From: Tubiluchus corallicola
Taxonomy: Eukaryota > Priapulida > Priapulimorpha > Priapulimorphida > Tubiluchidae
Length of the DNA: 30,519 nucleotides
NCBI GenBank assembly: GCA_030141605.1
Contig: JAQGDQ010001668.1
Coordinates: 1-30,519 of the forward strand
Direction: 5' to 3'
Shown: positions 19,674 through 29,428 of the stretch, piece by piece
How the letters are laid out: the number at the start of each line of letters is the position of its first letter
Numbering within the stretch: position 1 is the first letter of the stretch
The notes under the pieces: model-generated
Databases searched by the model: none
What the model saw: the letters and a program-made list of their open reading frames with translations, nothing else
What the model was told of the DNA's origin: nothing
Position numbers and translations under genes: made by a program

Positions 19674-19787
19674 GTAATAATAATAATAATAAATAACAAT
19701 AATAATAATAGTAATAGTAATAATAATAAGAATAATAAGAATAATAATGATAATAACAACAACAACAATAATAATGATAATGATGAC

Positions 19788-19851
<64 letters not shown>

Positions 19852-19872
19852 GTAATAATAATAATAACAATA
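19577..19872 (+). repeat. (AAT)n microsatellite, about 295 bp
   Basis: Imperfect trinucleotide tract with AGT, AAC, AAG and GAT variants. The poly-Leu/Ile ORF on the minus strand is an artefact. It lies about 200 bp upstream of the exon e acceptor. Confidence 0.95.
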
Positions 19873-20156
19873 ATTTATATATATTTTTTGCCTTCAGAAT
19901 AACAATCATAGGTAGTATATAACAATGAGTTACAAAGTTTAGAGATGGCGAAAGACTAAAGGTCATCTAGTCTGCCACCCTAAATAGTAAGTCTACTAAT
20001 TTCAGCATAACTAATTTATCACAGAACAGAAAATTGCAATCAAACTTAAATTTAACTCGTTTAAAATCTGCAGATTGTAAAAAACTTCAGTCAAGTTGCT
20101 GTGGAGTGAAACCCAGAAATGTGAAACGTTTACAGAAGCAATTTTAAAAGCTTTCA

Positions 20157-20541
20157 AATAACACTTTTCACAGTTTCGTTGTCACAGACTTTATACAGCA
20201 CGCGCAGCTGCTGTATGTCAAAGGTTAAGTGTACCACAGCAACGCGTCTTAGCTACAACTGTCACGTGACGTGGGTAAAACAAAGCCCAGTTCAGTAACT
20301 TCAGCTGTTTTCTCAGACTTTACTTAATTATGCAGTAGTCTGTGCGGGATCTTGCTTGGGAACAAGAAAAAATGAACTAGGTTAGGTTCTATAGCTATCA
20401 TTTGTCTCTTATCTTAATTACTATTACAATAGCATGGACTGCAAAGCATTGTCAAGTGTACACAGACGTATTGTCTGGTACAGTTAACCTTTGACCTGTT
20501 CACGATCATCATCAATCGCTGGAACAGTGAAAAGGCTTATT
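20157..20541 (-). mobile_element. MITE family M, copy 2 (complete)
   Basis: The 385-bp element has terminal inverted repeats AATAACACTTTTCACAG and, reversed, AATAAGCCTTTTCACTG. A second inverted pair sits inside (GTCAAAGGTTAAGTGTACC at 20217 and the reverse complement of GTCAAAGGTTAACTGTACC near 20495). It is in reverse orientation to copies 1 and 3. No coding capacity; the target duplication is unclear. Confidence 0.83.
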
Positions 20542-20832
20542 GCAAAGGTACATAAAAATAAATGTTGAAAAATCAAACTCTGCATAACTATGATAACTAC
20601 AATAATATGCTTTTCTTTGGCCTTTTTAAACATTTTAAACTTAATTACTGAAGAAAGAATGACTTTAGTTATTAAATTTTCTCCACCTCATCCTTACGAT
20701 GTATTTTTAACTTAATGTTCAAACTGGCGATATTATAAACAATATAGCACATGCAAAGGCATTAAAAGAACCTTTCAAAAATCTAAGATGACTAGCACTA
20801 TTGGCACTAATTGGGAACTCTTCGCTCTCCGT
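20542..20832. other. Intron d-e, nothing recognised
   Basis: AT-rich; no exon, repeat or transposon end seen. Confidence 0.45.
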
Positions 20833-20843
20833 TTACTAAATGT

Positions 20844-21285
20844 TGGCATACTTCTGTCTCGGAAGACAATGGAATGTGCGCCAAGAGAGTCCGAACCTTG
20901 AACGTCTCCAGGGCGCACGCCTGGGCAAGGTGTAAGGAGATCCTGAGTTGCCCAGACCGCAGGAACCCCCTCTCTTCCTCCCTGGTGTAGTCCAAAGGAA
21001 AGCAGAGCGGGCCTCCGAAGCCTCCGCCTTCGGGCCTCCACTCCTGATTTGCAAGGTTTACTCCTCTACACATGGACGTTGGGTCACTTGACCTCCTCCG
21101 CCCTCTAGCCGTTGGTTGCTTGTGCAGCTCTTTCGCCTAGTGTTGAGATACAGTGTGGGCATCCCAAAAGCCTACGGCACCTGGTATTCCTAGGCGGTCA
21201 CCCATCCAAGCACTAACCAGGCTCTACGTTGCTTAACTTCGGTGACAAGACGAGAACCGGTGTTTTCAACGTGATTTGGCCGTAG
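20844..21285 (-). mobile_element. 5S rRNA-derived SINE, copy S3 (full length, perfect target duplication)
   Basis: The 442-bp element is flanked by a perfect 11-bp direct repeat TTACTAAATGT (20833-20843 and 21286-21296). On the minus strand it starts CTACGGCCAAATCACGTTGA, a 5S rRNA-like head of about 117 bp that keeps the internal-promoter region. A unique body follows, with a long hairpin (CTGGGCAA...TTGCCCAG, about 20925-20960). It ends with the TGTCTTCCGAGACA stem-loop and ATGCCAACA. There is no A-rich or microsatellite tail. Three overlapping minus ORFs are incidental. Confidence 0.93.
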
Positions 21286-21296
21286 TTACTAAATGT

Positions 21297-21862
21297 AATG
21301 TTTCGCTAACTTCGTCTATTTTTAGATACAAATTGTCTCAAACAAGGCCTTTAGCTACTCAGAGAAAGAGTTACAATAGGAGTGGAAATATGAGTACATG
21401 TCCGTAACAACAGTATTCTTGTAAGTTGAAAAGGAAACAATTTTATAGCAGGAGGTTTCACTGATAACTTGTGTATACACAGTCCATTTGAAGAGTTCCA
21501 CTATTACCTGGTATAGTCTATTGGAAAGCGAAGTAGATAAAGCATGCAGAAAAACATTATCATTGGTAGAGCACTCTAGGCTAACCGATATTCTTGAAAA
21601 CTTTAGCTTTCTTTGGAAATCAAATCTCACTGTTTGTATATATATTGTGATATTTTTTCTGAGTGCGTGTGCGCGTGTGTGGGTGCGTGCGTGTGTGCAT
21701 GCATGTGTGAGGGTACGTGTGTGTGAGGGTGTGTGCACGCGCATGCTTTTAGTACTTCAACAGAAACATTAGTTGAGCATCTGTGATGCTTTATTGTTAA
21801 TTTTGAGATGAAAAAAGTACGTTTCTACAAAAAAAACTACTTGTAAATAGTTTTAATCTCAC
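21297..21862. other. Intron d-e, no gene; GT/GC-alternating tract
   Basis: Positions 21660-21740 are a purine-pyrimidine alternating stretch (GTGTGCGCGTGTGTGGGTGC and similar). The short ORFs on both strands derive from it. Confidence 0.6.
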
Positions 21863-21943
21863 CTTTAGTTTCTTGCAGATGTGCCACATGGCTGCGTGAA
21901 GAGTGTCCAGATCTTTGCAAATAACTTGAGAATTATCCTCATC
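21863..21943 (-). CDS. POLN: POLN exon d
   Basis: Acceptor attttgttag, donor gtgagatta; 81 nt, phase 0/0. It reads DEDNSQVICKDLDTLHAAMW then HICKKLK. It fits the helix-rich stretch of POLN before LW.LY (NL.TLYRL...LC.KLK). Similarity is weaker than for the polymerase exons, but phase, splice sites and order all agree. Confidence 0.85.
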
Positions 21944-21995
21944 CTAACAAAATCAAAATGCAGTATTTGCTTGCTACTTTATATTGCTTTTAATT

Positions 21996-22043
21996 AACAT
22001 ATATATATATATATATTATTATTATATATATAGTATATTATTA
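21996..22043 (+). repeat. (TA)n tract
   Basis: ATATATATATATATATATAT with TATTATTATATA, then TAGTATATTATTATT; a simple AT repeat just upstream of exon d. Confidence 0.9.
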
Positions 22044-22079
22044 TTTAGGTTGTGCACATCTTGGTAAAGATGAAGAGCT

Positions 22080-22667
22080 GAAGAACCATATAAGTCATAA
22101 GTCATTTATTTCACCTTACACATTTACAATAGTTTCATGTACAATATCTAGTGAAAGGGCCTACAATGGATATAATACAAATAAGAAATACTGCACAGGA
22201 AAAGCCTCAAACACTGTTCACTTATACACGAAGGTAAATGTGTTGCGGGCAATCAAAAAGCAGGGCTTGTTAGATTGTCCCACACAGTGAAAGAAAAAAA
22301 GCAATGGAAATAATTTGAAAATTTAAAGTGAATCGTGTGATAAAAAAACATTAGTGCTTAAAATGAAATGATGTAATGAATGAATGAATATCTAAGCAAT
22401 GACACCAGCATGCAATTTACGTTGCAAAATTAGTGCCATTTGATGTCATCATAGCAATGCCCATATCTTTCACGCTTGTAAAATTAGTGCCATGTCACTT
22501 GATGTCATCGTAGTCATGCCTGTACCTTTCACACAATTTTAATTGCTTTTCCAAAAACGGAAAAGTGAGTTGAACTTGGCGTTGTTTGTGCAATCAGCAT
22601 CTGATGATCAGAAATAAATCCCCAGTTCATTTATAATCAATCAAATTCATTAGTCGCTGCTGTACGG
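22080..22667. other. Intron c-d, no gene; possible retroposon 3' end and 2-copy repeat
   Basis: On the minus strand, GTGAAATAAATGACTTATGA followed by CTTATATGG (about 22085-22115) looks like the 3' end and tail of a LINE-type element. At about 22424-22535 a block with AAAATTAGTGCCAT and TTGATGTCATC occurs twice in tandem. AATG repeats sit near 22375-22388. Confidence 0.45.
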
Positions 22668-22936
22668 TATGTTTTTGTAGTAAAAAAGGAATCGAAGAAA
22701 TGTCTTTGCAGTGTGATTACTGATCGAATATTGTTTTACAGATTTTCGACAAATTGAATTGCGTCTTCTTGCTCATCTTGCAGACGATCCATACTTGTTA
22801 AAAATGTTCAACTCTGTTGGTGACGGTACCGACATTTTCAGACGTCTCACTTCTTTTTGGTAATTTTCTTTCTGTTATTTTCATTTTACTAGGAAATGTT
22901 CAAATCTTAAACTGGAAGGAAAGCAATTTTGAAGTA
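22668..22936 (+). repeat. Third copy of POLN exon m with flanking intron
   Basis: Starts TATGTTTTTGTAGTAAAAAA, matching 1423 onward, and runs without a break into element T3. It contains the exon m copy at 22742-22859. The left breakpoint at about 22668 is abrupt (the preceding CGCTGCTGTACGG is unrelated to the arm). Confidence 0.9.
22742..22859 (+). pseudogene. POLN: Detached copy of POLN exon m
   Basis: 118 bp, opposite in strand to the host gene and located in intron c-d. It differs from the other two copies by a single synonymous change (CCG to CCA, Pro). Acceptor and donor are intact, and the Arg codon in motif A is the same. With no partner exons it cannot encode a polymerase by itself. 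Confidence 0.85.
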
Positions 22937-23559
22937 CAGTGTTCCCTCGGTACTTCGCAGTTCGTTTATCGCGGACTTGCTGTTTTGCGAGTTTTCAAAA
23001 ATATTAACGTAAAATATTTATCGCAGTATTTTCGCTGTTTCATGGGTTTTTGCGGTACTCCATCTATAGTATTGTTGTACATGCGTAGTACGTATTGTAC
23101 AGTAATGTATAGAACAATATTAAAAATATTAATTCTAAAAGTATTAATATTAAAAGAATATTACAAATCATAAAAAATTACTATTTACAGTAAATAGTGT
23201 ATTTATTCGGCGGATGAATACACACCTAAAACGAAATGTAGTACTTGCGCCCGCTTGAGATGCTACTTGCCGACGTGAGATTGTACACACGTCAAATTTT
23301 TAAAATTACGTATCTAGGTTTAATAGTTTAAAACATTTTTATGAACATTTAAGTAAAGTTTTTTAAAAGGTACATGTACAGTATGGGAAAAGTTATTAAG
23401 GGAATGGGAAAGGGTTATGTATAAGAGTGTGCGGAGGGTTTATAAAGACTTAAAATAATGTATAACTACTAAAATAAGTATAGCGTCTCTACTTTGCGGA
23501 AATTCGCTTATCACGGGTGGGCCTGGAACGGAAAACCAGCGATAAGTGAGGGAACACTG
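22937..23559 (+). mobile_element. Tc1/mariner (Tigger-like) element T3
   Basis: 623 bp from CAGTGTTCCCTCGGTACTTC to the reverse complement of CAGTGTTCCCTCACTTATCG, with TA at 22935-22936 and 23560-23561. It has roughly one 70-bp unit, representing the unexpanded form. Its position relative to the exon m copy is the same as T1 and T2 in the arms. Confidence 0.9.
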
Positions 23560-23800
23560 TAGCATTAACAGTTTTATGGGTCACTCCATGCTAAAAATGT
23601 AAAAATACGAGATCAATGAAACTGTTGACAATCATTTGGACAAAATCAGGATAATGAGTTGGGAATGCATATAGAAGCAACCAAGAAAAGAATTAAAAAA
23701 TGAGCACAGTTCTGTACACAAGTGCTTGCTTTAATACGCTATATCTGTAAGTGACAGCTGACATGTTGGCACACCAAAAATGCCTTAAAGCATTAGCTAA

Positions 23801-24207
23801 TAGGGGTGAGCATCGAACGTTCGAATTCGCTTCGAACGAGTTTTTTTAGTTCGAACTCGATTCGAATCCAAAACTATAGATTCGAATAATTCAGCACTTC
23901 AATCACACATGATCTTTATCACTAAAACGATTGAAACATCATGCAATTAGCATAATTTAGCTGTGATTTCTGTGCACAATCTTAAAGAAATTACTAGTCG
24001 TTTTATTGCAGAACAAAATCTAGTGATACGCATGATCTTTGTAAGACTAATTTTTGCTGGTGGTTCGAAAACTTGTTCGAAAATCTTTCGATCTCAATTC
24101 GAATTCGATTCGAATTCGAAACACGGAAGTTCGGTTCGATTCGAATTCGAAAGTCACAAATTCGGTTCGATTCGAATTCGCTTTCTGGTGGAGAATGCTC
24201 ACCCCTA
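23801..24207 (+). mobile_element. hAT-like TTCGAA-rich MITE with perfect 8-bp target duplication
   Basis: The 407-bp element is flanked by TTAGCTAA at 23793-23800 and 24208-24215. Ends TAGGGGTGAGCATCGAAC and, reversed, TAGGGGTGAGCATTCTCC. Subterminal regions hold iterated TTCGAATTCGATTCGAA, plausible transposase-binding repeats. The ORFs over it are artefacts of this repeat. No transposase. Confidence 0.95.
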
Positions 24208-24215
24208 TTAGCTAA

Positions 24216-24763
24216 AGAGAAAAAGTTAGAATTGGTGGTATTAAAAACAAACTTTACATTCATTTCAAAACTCTGACAGCAAGCAAATTTCGTATCGCAC
24301 TTTGTTGGACTATAAGCGAGTATCCCCCTACATACATTATGAGGCGAGAGCTTCCAGTGTGTGCTTAGCGACTAAAGTCAAACAATGCAGAGACTGGTAA
24401 GTGAATGGATAGGTGATTATGTGACTGAATACTGGCTCTAGGTGCTTCTGATTCTGGTTGTTTGTCTAACTGAGAGAAGATAAATTTGCATCGGAAACAT
24501 GGCTGTTGAGACAACTATGATGGTGCAATATGTCATCTAAAAAAATTAGTCTAAATAACGAGCCAGGTTCCAGTTTTACCACAACAAACTTCATTGAGTA
24601 GGCTTCGCCAATGAGTGCTGGTCCATCACTGGCAGTGTGCCAAATTTGCAGAACATAAGCATAAATATGTGATTTGGCGAAAGTTCCTACGAAATTTTCA
24701 GCCGCAATAATTACATCAAGGTTCTGCAAAACTGCAACTTTCACAGATAAATAATTATTACTC
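24216..24763. other. Intron c-d, no gene; old dispersed repeat Q2
   Basis: About 24350-24610 matches 18990-19270 at low identity. The 92-codon minus-strand ORF at 24466-24744 shows no motif I recognise; exons c and d join in phase without it, so it is not needed by the gene. Confidence 0.5.
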
Positions 24764-26107
24764 TACTTACTTATTTCTTTTTTGCAAATAATTGATGAAT
24801 TAAAATTAAATAATTAGTTAATTATTACTCTATTTACTTATTTCTTTTTTGCAAATAATTGATGAATTAAAATTAAATAATTAGTTAATTATTACTCTAT
24901 TTACTTATTTCTTTTTTGCAAATAATTGGTGAATTAAAATTAAATAGTTAGTTAATTATTTCTCTATTTACTTATTTCGTTTTTGCAAATAATTGGTGAA
25001 TTAAAATTAAATAATTAGTTAATTATTACTCTATTTACTTATTTCTTTTTTGCAAATAATTGATGAATTAAAATTAAATAGTTAGTTAATTATTTCTCTA
25101 TTTACTTATTTCTTTTTTGCAAATAATTGGTGAATTAAAATTAAATAATTAGTTAATTATTACTCTATTTACTTATTTCTTTTTTGCAAATAATTGGTGA
25201 ATTAAAATTAAATAATTAGTTAATTATTACTCTATTTACTTATTTCTTTTTTGCAAATAATTGATGAATTAAAATTAAATAGTTAGTTAATTATTTCTCT
25301 ATTTACTTATTTCTTTTTTGCAAATAATTGGTGAATTAAAATTAAATAATTAGTTAATTATTACTCTATTTACTTATTTCTTTTTTGCAAATAATTGGTG
25401 AATTAAAATTAAATAGTTAGTTAATTATTTCTCTATTTACTTATTTCTTTTTTGCAAATAATTGGTGAATTAAAATTAAATAGTTAGTTAATTATTACTC
25501 TATTTACTTATTTCTTTTTTGCAAATAATTGGTGAATTAAAATTAAATAATTAGTTAATTATTACTCTATTTACTTATTTCTTTTTTGCAAATAATTGGT
25601 GAATTAAAATTAAATAATTAGTTAATTATTACTCTATTTACTTATTTCTTTTTTGCAAATAATTGATGAATTAAAATTAAATAGTTAGTTAATTATTTCT
25701 CTATTTACTTATTTCTTTTTTGCAAATAATTGGTGAATTAAAATTAAATAGTTAGTTAATTATTACTCTATTTACTTATTTCTTTTTTGCAAATAATTGG
25801 TGAATTAAAATTAAATAGTTAGTTAATTATTTCTCTATTTACTTATTTCGTTTTTGCAAATAATTGGTGAATTTAAATTAAATAATTAGTTAATTATTAC
25901 TCTATTTACTTATTTCTTTTTTGCAAATAATTGGTGAATTAAAATTAAATAGTTAGTTAATTATTTCTCTATTTACTTATTTCGTTTTTGCAAATAATTG
26001 GTGAATTAAAATTAAATAGTTAGTTAATTATTTCTCTATTTACTTATTTCTTTTTTGCAAATAATTGGTGAATTAAAATTAAATAGTTAGTTAATTATTA
26101 TTACCCA
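24764..26107 (+). repeat. 67-bp satellite, about 20 copies, abutting exon c
   Basis: The unit runs from TTTGCAAATAATTGRTGAAT through TAAAATTAAATARTTAGTTA to CTCTATTTACTTATTTCKTT; tttgcaaata recurs at 24781, 24848 and 24915. Variation is confined mainly to four sites (gAtg/gGtg, aAtta/aGtta, tActc/tTctc, cTttt/cGttt). The second and third are mostly linked, so two main unit types alternate. It ends within a few bases of the exon c 5' splice site. Confidence 0.96.
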
Positions 26108-26109
26108 AC

Positions 26110-26234
26110 CTTTGACTGAAGATTTTGCATCTTCAAGCCTTTTATCACGTCTTGAAAACTTTCCTTTGGATCCTCTGGATCAAGAAGCCAAGCTCCAATT
26201 CTTACATCCAGCAGGGAAGCCCATTTCTGCAAAA
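26110..26234 (-). CDS. POLN: POLN exon c: GAWLLDPEDPKESF
   Basis: Acceptor acttacgttag, donor gttgggtaa; 125 nt, phase 1 in, phase 0 out. It reads (V)LQKWASLLDVRIGAWLLDP then EDPKESFQDVIKGLK. AAWLLDP..P..SFEDLV is the hallmark of the family-A exonuclease-like domain. A nearer AG (gttttgcag) gives the wrong phase with exon b, so the upstream AG is chosen; it restores the frame exactly. Confidence 0.94.
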
Positions 26235-26463
26235 CTAACGTAAGTACGCAAATCTCAGTGTGCTACGCTAAAATGTAATTATGCAAATTCAGATTTATCT
26301 AAAATGTGTTGTAGAACACATACATATGTTGTTTAATGGATAACCAGAATTAAGCATCACCTGCCTAGTGAGTCTAATTTGAGTAGATACCAGACACTCG
26401 CAAAAAACCCAAAAAATGTCATCATTGAAAACAAGTCACAACAAATGAAATTCTGCATATTTC

Positions 26464-26803
26464 TGTTGTGGAGATCTGGAATATTCTATAGTATAGTAGA
26501 ACAATCTTCTTACCTTGTAGAAGTTTCTTGTAGAAGTTTCTAGAACTTTCTATTTCTAGATTATTCCCTGGCACTGATATATAAGGTGGAGCTGAAATTC
26601 TCTCACATTCTCTTGTATCCTGATATTCTCAGATTCTCAGATACGCTTTCACGCTTTCACGTTTCCAGATTATCACATTTACTGTAAACATTTCACGTTC
26701 CTTCATACTTTTGTGTTGTAGAATTCTCGTATAATAAACTAATTTAATTTGACGAAGTGTTTTCTGGTTTTCTCTACGAGCCTTCTGAGACAAACGAACC
26801 ACA
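26464..26803 (+). mobile_element. Possible solo LTR
   Basis: About 340 bp starting TGTTGTGGAGATC and ending CGAACCACA, with TATATAAGGTGGAG (TATA-like, 26578) and AATAAA (26732) at LTR-typical places and repeated GAAGTTTCTTGTAGAAGTTTC. No clear 5-bp target duplication was found and there is no internal region. The strand could be plus by the TATA/polyA order. Confidence 0.4.
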
Positions 26804-26812
26804 AGATTTTCA

Positions 26813-27201
26813 AACAAGCCTTTTCGTAGTTCCAGAGACTGATGATGATCATGAAAAGGTCAGAGATTAAGTGTAAAAGACAACGCATTTGTGTACAATT
26901 GACAATGCCTCGCAGCCCATGCTATTGTGCTAATAACAGCTTTAACAGTTAGCTAAGATCTTACCTAATTCATTATTTCTTGTTCGTAAGCAAGGTCCTG
27001 CTAGTAAATCCCTCTACACACAGAGTAATGCATAATTACGTCCATGCAAAACAAATGAAGTTACTGAACTAATGCGGCAAACGGCTTTGCATTACCCACA
27101 TGTTACATGATGATTGTAGTTAAGACGTGTTGCTGTGGTACACTTAACTTTTGACCTACAGCAACTGGCGTGCGCACAACGAAACCGCGAAAAAACTTAT
27201 T
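26813..27201 (+). mobile_element. MITE family M, copy 3
   Basis: Left end AACAAGCCTTTTCGTAG; right end the reverse complement of AATAAGTTTTTTCGCGG. The interior matches copies 1 and 2 (TTGACAATGCCTCGCAGCCC, TTTGCATTACCCACATG). 389 bp, no coding capacity. The LINE scrap starts immediately after it, so the MITE may have landed in the LINE. Confidence 0.8.
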
Positions 27202-27480
27202 CTTGGCGACTTGCTCTCACAATACGATTAACATTTTCAAACTTAATAAAATTGATCGTTTGCAAAATTTTCAGAATACGGCTGCTAAAATTGTTACCTA
27301 CACTAGGCGTTTTCATCACGTTAGTCTAATTTTAATGGAGATGCACTGGCTTCCGGTCAAACAACATATTATTTTTCAACTATTGCTGATTACTTTTAAA
27401 TCTTATTATGCCCTGAAGCAACTTTTCTTGCTGACCTAGACATTCAAGAGAACAAGAAAAGGATCATTCTTTATACCTGA
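27202..27480 (+). pseudogene. LINE reverse-transcriptase C-terminal fragment
   Basis: A frame from about 27205 reads KIDRLQNFQNTAAKIVTYTR, then HHVSLILMEMHWLPVKQHI and LLLITFKSYYAL. This is the RLQN.AA..V....R..H...L...LHWLPV..RI..K.LLLTFKAL signature downstream of the reverse-transcriptase domain of CR1/Jockey-group LINEs. A frameshift near 27420 moves the continuation (TFLADLDIQEN) to another frame. It is a decayed 5'-truncated piece. Confidence 0.88.
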
Positions 27481-27498
27481 TGTAATGGCAGTAATGTA

Positions 27499-28157
27499 CA
27501 GTGTTCCCTCACTTATCGCGGCCCGTTCCATTCCAGGCCCACCTGCGATAAGTGAATTTCCGCGAAGTAGGGACGCTATACTTATTTTAGTAGTTATACA
27601 TTATTTTAAGTCTTTTTAAACCCTCCCTACACTCTTATACATAATCCTTTCCCACTTTAGTAGTTATACATTATTTTAAGTCTTTATAAACCCTCCCCAC
27701 ACTCTTATACATAACCCTTTCGCATTCCCTTAATAACTTTTCCCATACTGTACATGTACCTTTTAAAAAACTTTACTTAAATGTTCATAAAAAAGTTCAC
27801 AATGAACCAATCGTGTGTTGTGTACAATCTCACGTCGGCAAGTAGCATCTCAAGCGGGCGCAAGTACTACATTTCGTTTTTGGTGTGTATTCATCCGCCG
27901 AATAAATACACTATTTACTGTAAATGGTAATTTTTTATGATTTATAACATTCTTTTAATGTTAGAATTAATATATTTTATTTTTTTATGCAAAATTCATC
28001 AAATCTATACATTACTGTACAATAAATACTATGCATGTGCAAAAATACTTTAGACGGAGTACTGCAAAAACCCACAAAACAGCGAAAATACCACGATAAA
28101 TATTTTACATTCATATTTTTGAAAACTCGTGATAAACGAAGTAGTGAGGGAACACTG
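27499..28157 (-). mobile_element. Tc1/mariner (Tigger-like) element T4
   Basis: 659 bp, TA-flanked (27497-27498, 28158-28159). It starts CAGTGTTCCCTCACTTATCG and ends with the reverse complement of CAGTGTTCCCTCACTACTTC. About two 70-bp units lie inside. It is not accompanied by exon m sequence, unlike T1-T3, so it shows the element moves independently. Confidence 0.9.
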
Positions 28158-28391
28158 TATACGATAGTCAGTTTTTCAACTTTTTACATCAAGGTTATCA
28201 AATTAAGTCAGTAGGAACCACGCAAGGAAAATCTGTTAACCCTTTATCACAACAAAATGAAATTCAACAATTTTACTGACAATTTATAACAATTTATAAT
28301 TATTATAACAATTTGCAGCAACAACGCTTTGACACAAGTGAACCGAAGACGGAATATTTTACACATCAAAAAAACACATAAAAACAAATAC

Positions 28392-28498
28392 CTTGCAGGT
28401 AATCAAACTTCAACTCCGAAATGAAGACATTAATAATATGCTTCCCGTTGAAACAAATCTTACTTGCATCACATGACATTAACGCATCGATGAATTGC
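28392..28498 (-). CDS. POLN: POLN exon b
   Basis: Acceptor ctcttgtttag, donor gtatttgtt; 107 nt, phase 2 in, phase 1 out. It reads (R)QFIDALMSCDASKICFNGK then HIINVFISELKFDYLQ. KICFNGK corresponds to the VCFNAKD segment of the POLN exonuclease-like domain (in proofreading enzymes this is the K.GQN.K.D region). The catalytic acidic pattern of an active 3'-5' exonuclease is not seen, as expected for POLN. Confidence 0.9.
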
Positions 28499-28910
28499 CT
28501 AAACAAGAGATCAAAAATGCATTATACTCTTTGCAATGAATTATTAATACGACCATGAAATATGTAAAATAACGAAAGATTCTGAATAATCAAACAAAGT
28601 AAAATCTCTTGATTAGTGAGCAGATCACATTCATTCGGCTCCAATGTCCAAACAAAAGCACTACATATCAACCAACTTTTGATATCCTATCCCTTTTTGT
28701 TTAAATTATTATAATGTGTAAATATCCTTATTTTTATGTTACTAACAAATTGAAAATTGTACTGCAATTTTGAAATAAATAGCAATGATATCCAATAAGC
28801 AAGCTTGCGAACTCATTTTTCTGTTACAACAAGAAGACAGTAAATAAAAAGAAGTGTTTGAGTCTAATATTTTACTATTGACTGCTGTTGGCACTTTAGC
28901 ACCTGTTTGG
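28499..28910. other. Intron a-b, nothing recognised
   Basis: AT-rich, no exon or repeat seen. Confidence 0.45.
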
Positions 28911-29399
28911 CAGTGGCACAGCTAGGAGGGGGTGCAATGGCGGTCCAGGGTGGCACTTTCAGAGGGCAGCATTTTCACCAAATGTAATAAAAAAATGGAT
29001 TCTGTCAGAACAGTAGAAAAGCAAAACACCTGACAATTTAATTTTCCATGAAAATTCCACTTACAGTTTTTGTGAAGATGATAATTAGTAATTTAATATG
29101 GTTATAATATTTGTTAATATAATTTGTCTTAACTGTCAAAATATCCGCATTTTCAGTTATATGAAGAATACACTTATAATCACGCTTGTAACTACAAGCT
29201 TACCACACATTATTTACACGCAATTTTGTGCGCTTTTGAACAATGTATTTGTCACTGTTATTTGATTTCATAACACTTATGTCATTCCAATTACATTGTC
29301 ACAATAATGATTGCGATTCAGTGGCTTCTTGGCTCACCAACGTAATTTAAGAGTTTTTGAATATCTCAGTCAGAATATGAATTTCTAGCTACACCACTG
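28911..29399 (+). mobile_element. hAT-like non-autonomous element, CAGTGGC ends
   Basis: 489 bp from CAGTGGCACAGCTAGGAGGG to the reverse complement of CAGTGGTGTAGCTAGAAATT. CAGTGGCGTAGCTAGG-type ends are common in hAT families. Flanks ctgtttgg and cttgttag agree at 5 of 8 positions, compatible with a decayed 8-bp duplication. Confidence 0.7.
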
Positions 29400-29428
29400 C
29401 TTGTTAGTAAATGTTTTAGCCTATATAT

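Noticed and set aside
19568-19966. Leu/Ile-repeat ORF
   Set aside because: Artefact of the (AAT)n microsatellite.
24466-24744. 92-codon minus-strand ORF as an extra polymerase exon
   Set aside because: Exons c and d join in phase without it, and it shows no family-A motif or suitable splice borders.
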